A DNA stretch of 64,000 nucleotides from Kiloniellales bacterium (GTDB lineage Bacteria; Pseudomonadota; Alphaproteobacteria; Kiloniellales; JAKSDN01). Shown here in pieces: positions 62,192-64,000 of the stretch (positions are counted from its first letter, which is position 1; each line of letters opens with the position of its first letter). The stretch spans positions 27,516-91,515 of the forward strand of contig JASJEC010000011.1 of NCBI GenBank assembly GCA_030064845.1, written 5' to 3'. Made by a program: the position numbers and the translations under genes. Under the pieces are notes generated by a model that ran no database searches, was not told the DNA's origin, and worked only from the letters and a program-made list of their open reading frames with translations.

Positions 62192-62613
62192 CGGCGGCCT
62201 CGCGCCCCGATTTTCCCCAGCCGCACGTTCCGACGGCTGATCACCGCTGGTCCGAGCGGCGCCACGCGCGCCGTCGTCGGGCGCGGGGTCCGTCCGGTGT
62301 CCAGATCGACAGGGGTCAGCGCGACAGGTTTCTCCTGTTCGGAAAATGAGCGTCACGGCTCCGTTCGACCGCAAGGCCGTCCCGGGAAACAGTCAGGCTG
62401 TGGCGGATTCTCTCCTTTAAAGCGCGTAGTATAAAACATCTAAACGCTATGTAATAATCTCCAGTCACTTTGACTAACTTCTAGTAATTACTAAATCGCT
62501 TTGAATAATTATTTGAAAAATTTTAATTTTTACTGGTCAAGCTTCCTCCTACCCGCTCGAAAGTAAGAATAAAAGCGGGCCTGTACGAAGAGATAGGCAT
62601 AGGAGGAAGTTCG
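62192..62613 (+). promoter_or_regulatory. AT-rich promoter island and structured leader before the pilus operon
   Basis: A 422-bp spacer with no gene. The first 200 bases have normal GC; from about 62415 to 62540 the DNA is very A/T rich, unlike anything else in the window. A promoter TTTGAC (62469-62474), 17 bases, TAAATC (62492-62497) lies there with the palindromes AGTCA-CTT-TGACT (62463-62475) and TAGTAATTACTA (62482-62493). The leader then holds AGCTTCCTCCTA (62540-62551), which can pair over 12 bases with TAGGAGGAAGTT (62600-62611), the ribosome-binding site of the next gene. Confidence 0.65.
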
Positions 62614-63108
62614 ATGTTCTGGCAGCGGAATCTGCTCGCCGCCGCGGTGCTGGTCCTGGGAATTGCAGGCTTCGCCGGCCAGGGGCACGCTCAGACAAGC
62701 TCCGACACCTTCCAGGTTTCGGCGCAGGTCAACGCGACCTGCAGCATCGTAGCCAACGATCTGTCGTTCGGCACCTACGACCCTACGGGGCCCGACGTCA
62801 ACGTCGCCACGAACCTTGAGGTCACCTGCACCAACGGTGCCGGCTACGAGATCGGCCTCGACGGCGGTACGACCGCGAACGACGTCAACAACCGCGCCAT
62901 GGGCGGACCCGGCGCGGACGTCCTGAACTATGCTCTCTACCGCGATCCCGGACGGAACCAGAACTGGGGCAATACTGCCGGCAACACGGTGACCGGGACC
63001 GGTACCGGCGCGACGGAGATCGTGCAGGTCTACGGTGAACTGTTGAGCAGCCAGTTCGTGGAATCTGGCCCCTACATCGACAATGTCGTCGCCACGATCA
63101 ACTTCTAG
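62614..63108 (+). CDS. SCPU-domain pilin (spore coat protein U/CsuAB-like major subunit)
   Basis: Secreted pilus subunit of 164 residues. A signal peptide (1-26, ending GHAQ) precedes the SCPU domain: FQVSAQVNATCSIVANDLSFGTYDP, then VTCTNGAGYEIGLDGG (Cys pair likely disulfide-bonded) and the C-terminal donor-type strand SGPYIDNVVATINF. A perfect AGGAGG stands just before the ATG but can be masked by the leader. It is the first gene of a chaperone-usher operon of the Csu (archaic) class, which makes surface fibres for attachment. Confidence 0.92.
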   Translation: MFWQRNLLAAAVLVLGIAGFAGQGHAQTSSDTFQVSAQVNATCSIVANDLSFGTYDPTGPDVNVATNLEVTCTNGAGYEIGLDGGTTANDVNNRAMGGPGADVLNYALYRDPGRNQNWGNTAGNTVTGTGTGATEIVQVYGELLSSQFVESGPYIDNVVATINF

Positions 63109-63874
63109 GCGCCCCGCGCCAGGCCGGTCGTTGCTGCGGCTCGGCGCGGTGCTGCTGTGCCTCGCCTCGTCGTGTCTGGCGGGGTCGGCGGCGGCCGGGC
63201 AACTCAAGGTCTCGCCGATCCGCGTCGACCTCTCCGCCGGGCAGCCTATGAGTGTGATCAATGTCGGCAACACGGGCAGGTCGGCGTCGCTGATCCATGT
63301 CCGCGTGCGCGCCTGGCATCACCGGACCGGCCAGGACGCCTACGACGAGAGCAACGACGTTCTGATCAACCCCATGATCTTCAAGCTCGAGCCGGGGCAG
63401 GAGCAGCTCATCCGGATCGGCCTGCGCCGGCCCCAGGCGAAGCCCAGGGAAGTGGCCTATCGGGTCTTCATCCAGGAGGTGCCACAGGAGACGAGGAGTC
63501 GGGAAAGGCGCATCGCGACCCTTCTGCGGATCAGCCTGCCGATCTTCGTCGCGCCGGTTGAGCCGGACGACTCGATCCTGGTCTGGCGTGTGGAGCCGAA
63601 GGCGGAAGACCAGCTCGTGCTCAGCGTCGAAAACGCCGGGAACCTGCATACCCAGATCTCGTCCTTTGCCCTGCTGCGGCAGGGCGGCGCGCCGCTGACC
63701 GAAGTCGACGGCCACACCTACGTGCTCGCGGGTCAGCGTCGCGAGTGGGTCCTGCCGCGGGTGGCGCTGGGAGACGACGCGGTGCTGACCCTGACCGCGG
63801 CGAGCGACAAAGGGCCGTTCACGACGGCGCTCAGGCTGGACGGCGCGACGCCGCTCGAAGCGGTGCAGCGTTAG
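63083..63874 (+). CDS. Periplasmic pilus chaperone, PapD-like (CsuC type)
   Basis: Chaperone of 263 residues. A signal (about 17-38) precedes a PapD-type two-Ig fold: LKVSPIRVDLSAGQPMSVIN, the conserved NPMIFKLEPGQEQLIRIGLR segment with the subunit-binding strand, and EVAYRVFIQEVPQE. The second domain ends with LRLDGATPLEAVQR. It guides SCPU pilins to the usher. The ATG lies 26 bases inside the pilin gene in another frame; a TTG at 63131 is an alternative start nearer the signal core. Confidence 0.9.
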   Translation: MSSPRSTSRRPAPGRSLLRLGAVLLCLASSCLAGSAAAGQLKVSPIRVDLSAGQPMSVINVGNTGRSASLIHVRVRAWHHRTGQDAYDESNDVLINPMIFKLEPGQEQLIRIGLRRPQAKPREVAYRVFIQEVPQETRSRERRIATLLRISLPIFVAPVEPDDSILVWRVEPKAEDQLVLSVENAGNLHTQISSFALLRQGGAPLTEVDGHTYVLAGQRREWVLPRVALGDDAVLTLTAASDKGPFTTALRLDGATPLEAVQR

Positions 63875-63937
63875 GCGAGAGGGCGACCGGTCTTGCCGGG
63901 GGCGTAGACCAAGAATGACGTTGGCGGCCCGAAGGCG

Positions 63938-64000
63938 ATGTCGGAAGTCAAGAAGTGGTATCTGGCGACCGTTCTGCTGTTGCTCGGCAGCGCGCCTCTC
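63938..64000 (+). CDS. Start of a probable outer-membrane usher (CsuD-like), cut by the window edge
   Basis: The last 63 bases encode 21 residues, MSEVKKWYLATVLLLLGSAP and Leu, a good signal-peptide start. GAAGGCG stands directly before the ATG. Only position supports the usher call: in Csu-type operons the usher follows the chaperone. An overlapping frame from ATG 63915 gives an arginine-rich peptide and is less likely. Confidence 0.5.
   Translation, partial: MSEVKKWYLATVLLLLGSAPL

Overview
The window is high-GC (mid-60s percent by eye), densely packed DNA whose genes look alphaproteobacterial, most like a marine Rhodospirillales/Kiloniellales-type heterotroph. Pointers are the phasin and 3-hydroxybutyrate-oligomer hydrolase (PHB storage), ClpS-ClpA, an arsR-arsC-aquaporin cassette of the rhizobial type, many ABC importers and amine or amino-acid oxidases, and the common alphaproteobacterial intergenic palindrome at 38938. 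I see no rRNA, tRNA or CRISPR. Strand-switching operons of 2 to 7 genes dominate, and many gene pairs are coupled by 4-base ATGA or GTGA overlaps.

Layout. 1-5.6 kb: a peptide/nickel-type ABC importer; a fused double ATPase (cut by the window edge) and two permeases on the minus strand, with a Tat-exported binding protein divergent from them. 5.7-14.4 kb: stress and envelope genes (UspA, patatin-like lipoprotein, MscS channel, DUF3124 protein, SulP transporter, AhpD-like protein, DUF411 protein), interrupted at 10.9-11.4 kb by a decayed IS3-family transposase that carries a 272-bp MITE-like element. 14.4-19.3 kb: a minus-strand five-gene operon with an EamA transporter, an M24 enzyme with a DddP-type metal site, and a three-component FAD/[2Fe-2S] amine or imino-acid dehydrogenase. 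19.6 kb: an AI-2E/PerM-type permease.

20.8-30.2 kb is the most unusual block. It holds an HpaB-type flavin monooxygenase, RidA, a PhyH dioxygenase, a DUF1028 protein, a B12-dependent mutase-like protein (barrel plus cobalamin domain in one chain), a P5C-reductase-like enzyme and a polar amino-acid ABC importer. All are on the plus strand and mostly tightly spaced. Together they look like an undescribed route for uptake and remodelling of an amino-acid-like compound. The second permease of the importer has a damaged 5' end containing a perfect 20-bp inverted repeat.

30.2-40.6 kb: a minus-strand set (two-subunit ThDP decarboxylase, FAD oxidase, DsbA-fold isomerase, TauD dioxygenase) divergent from a 5-oxoprolinase/hydantoinase pair, followed by an acyl-CoA synthetase. 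40.9-50 kb: YtoQ, 3HB-oligomer hydrolase, an FG-GAP protein, a 2,4-dienoyl-CoA-reductase-like SDR, a molybdopterin oxidoreductase, a VWA protein and a membrane J-protein. 50-54.3 kb: the sugar-nucleotide operon galU-ugd-phosphomannomutase plus a gamma-glutamylcyclotransferase-like gene. 54.3-55.9 kb: arsenic resistance. 56-62.2 kb: a D,D-carboxypeptidase with SPOR domain, an Anbu-type proteasome-like protein, a phasin with a promoter bracketed by two TGC-rich operator copies, then clpS-clpA. 62.4-64 kb: an AT-rich promoter island followed by a chaperone-usher pilus operon of the Csu/SCPU type that runs off the window; its first gene has a ribosome-binding site that can be sequestered by its own leader.

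All functions are read from motifs, length and context; no database search was possible.
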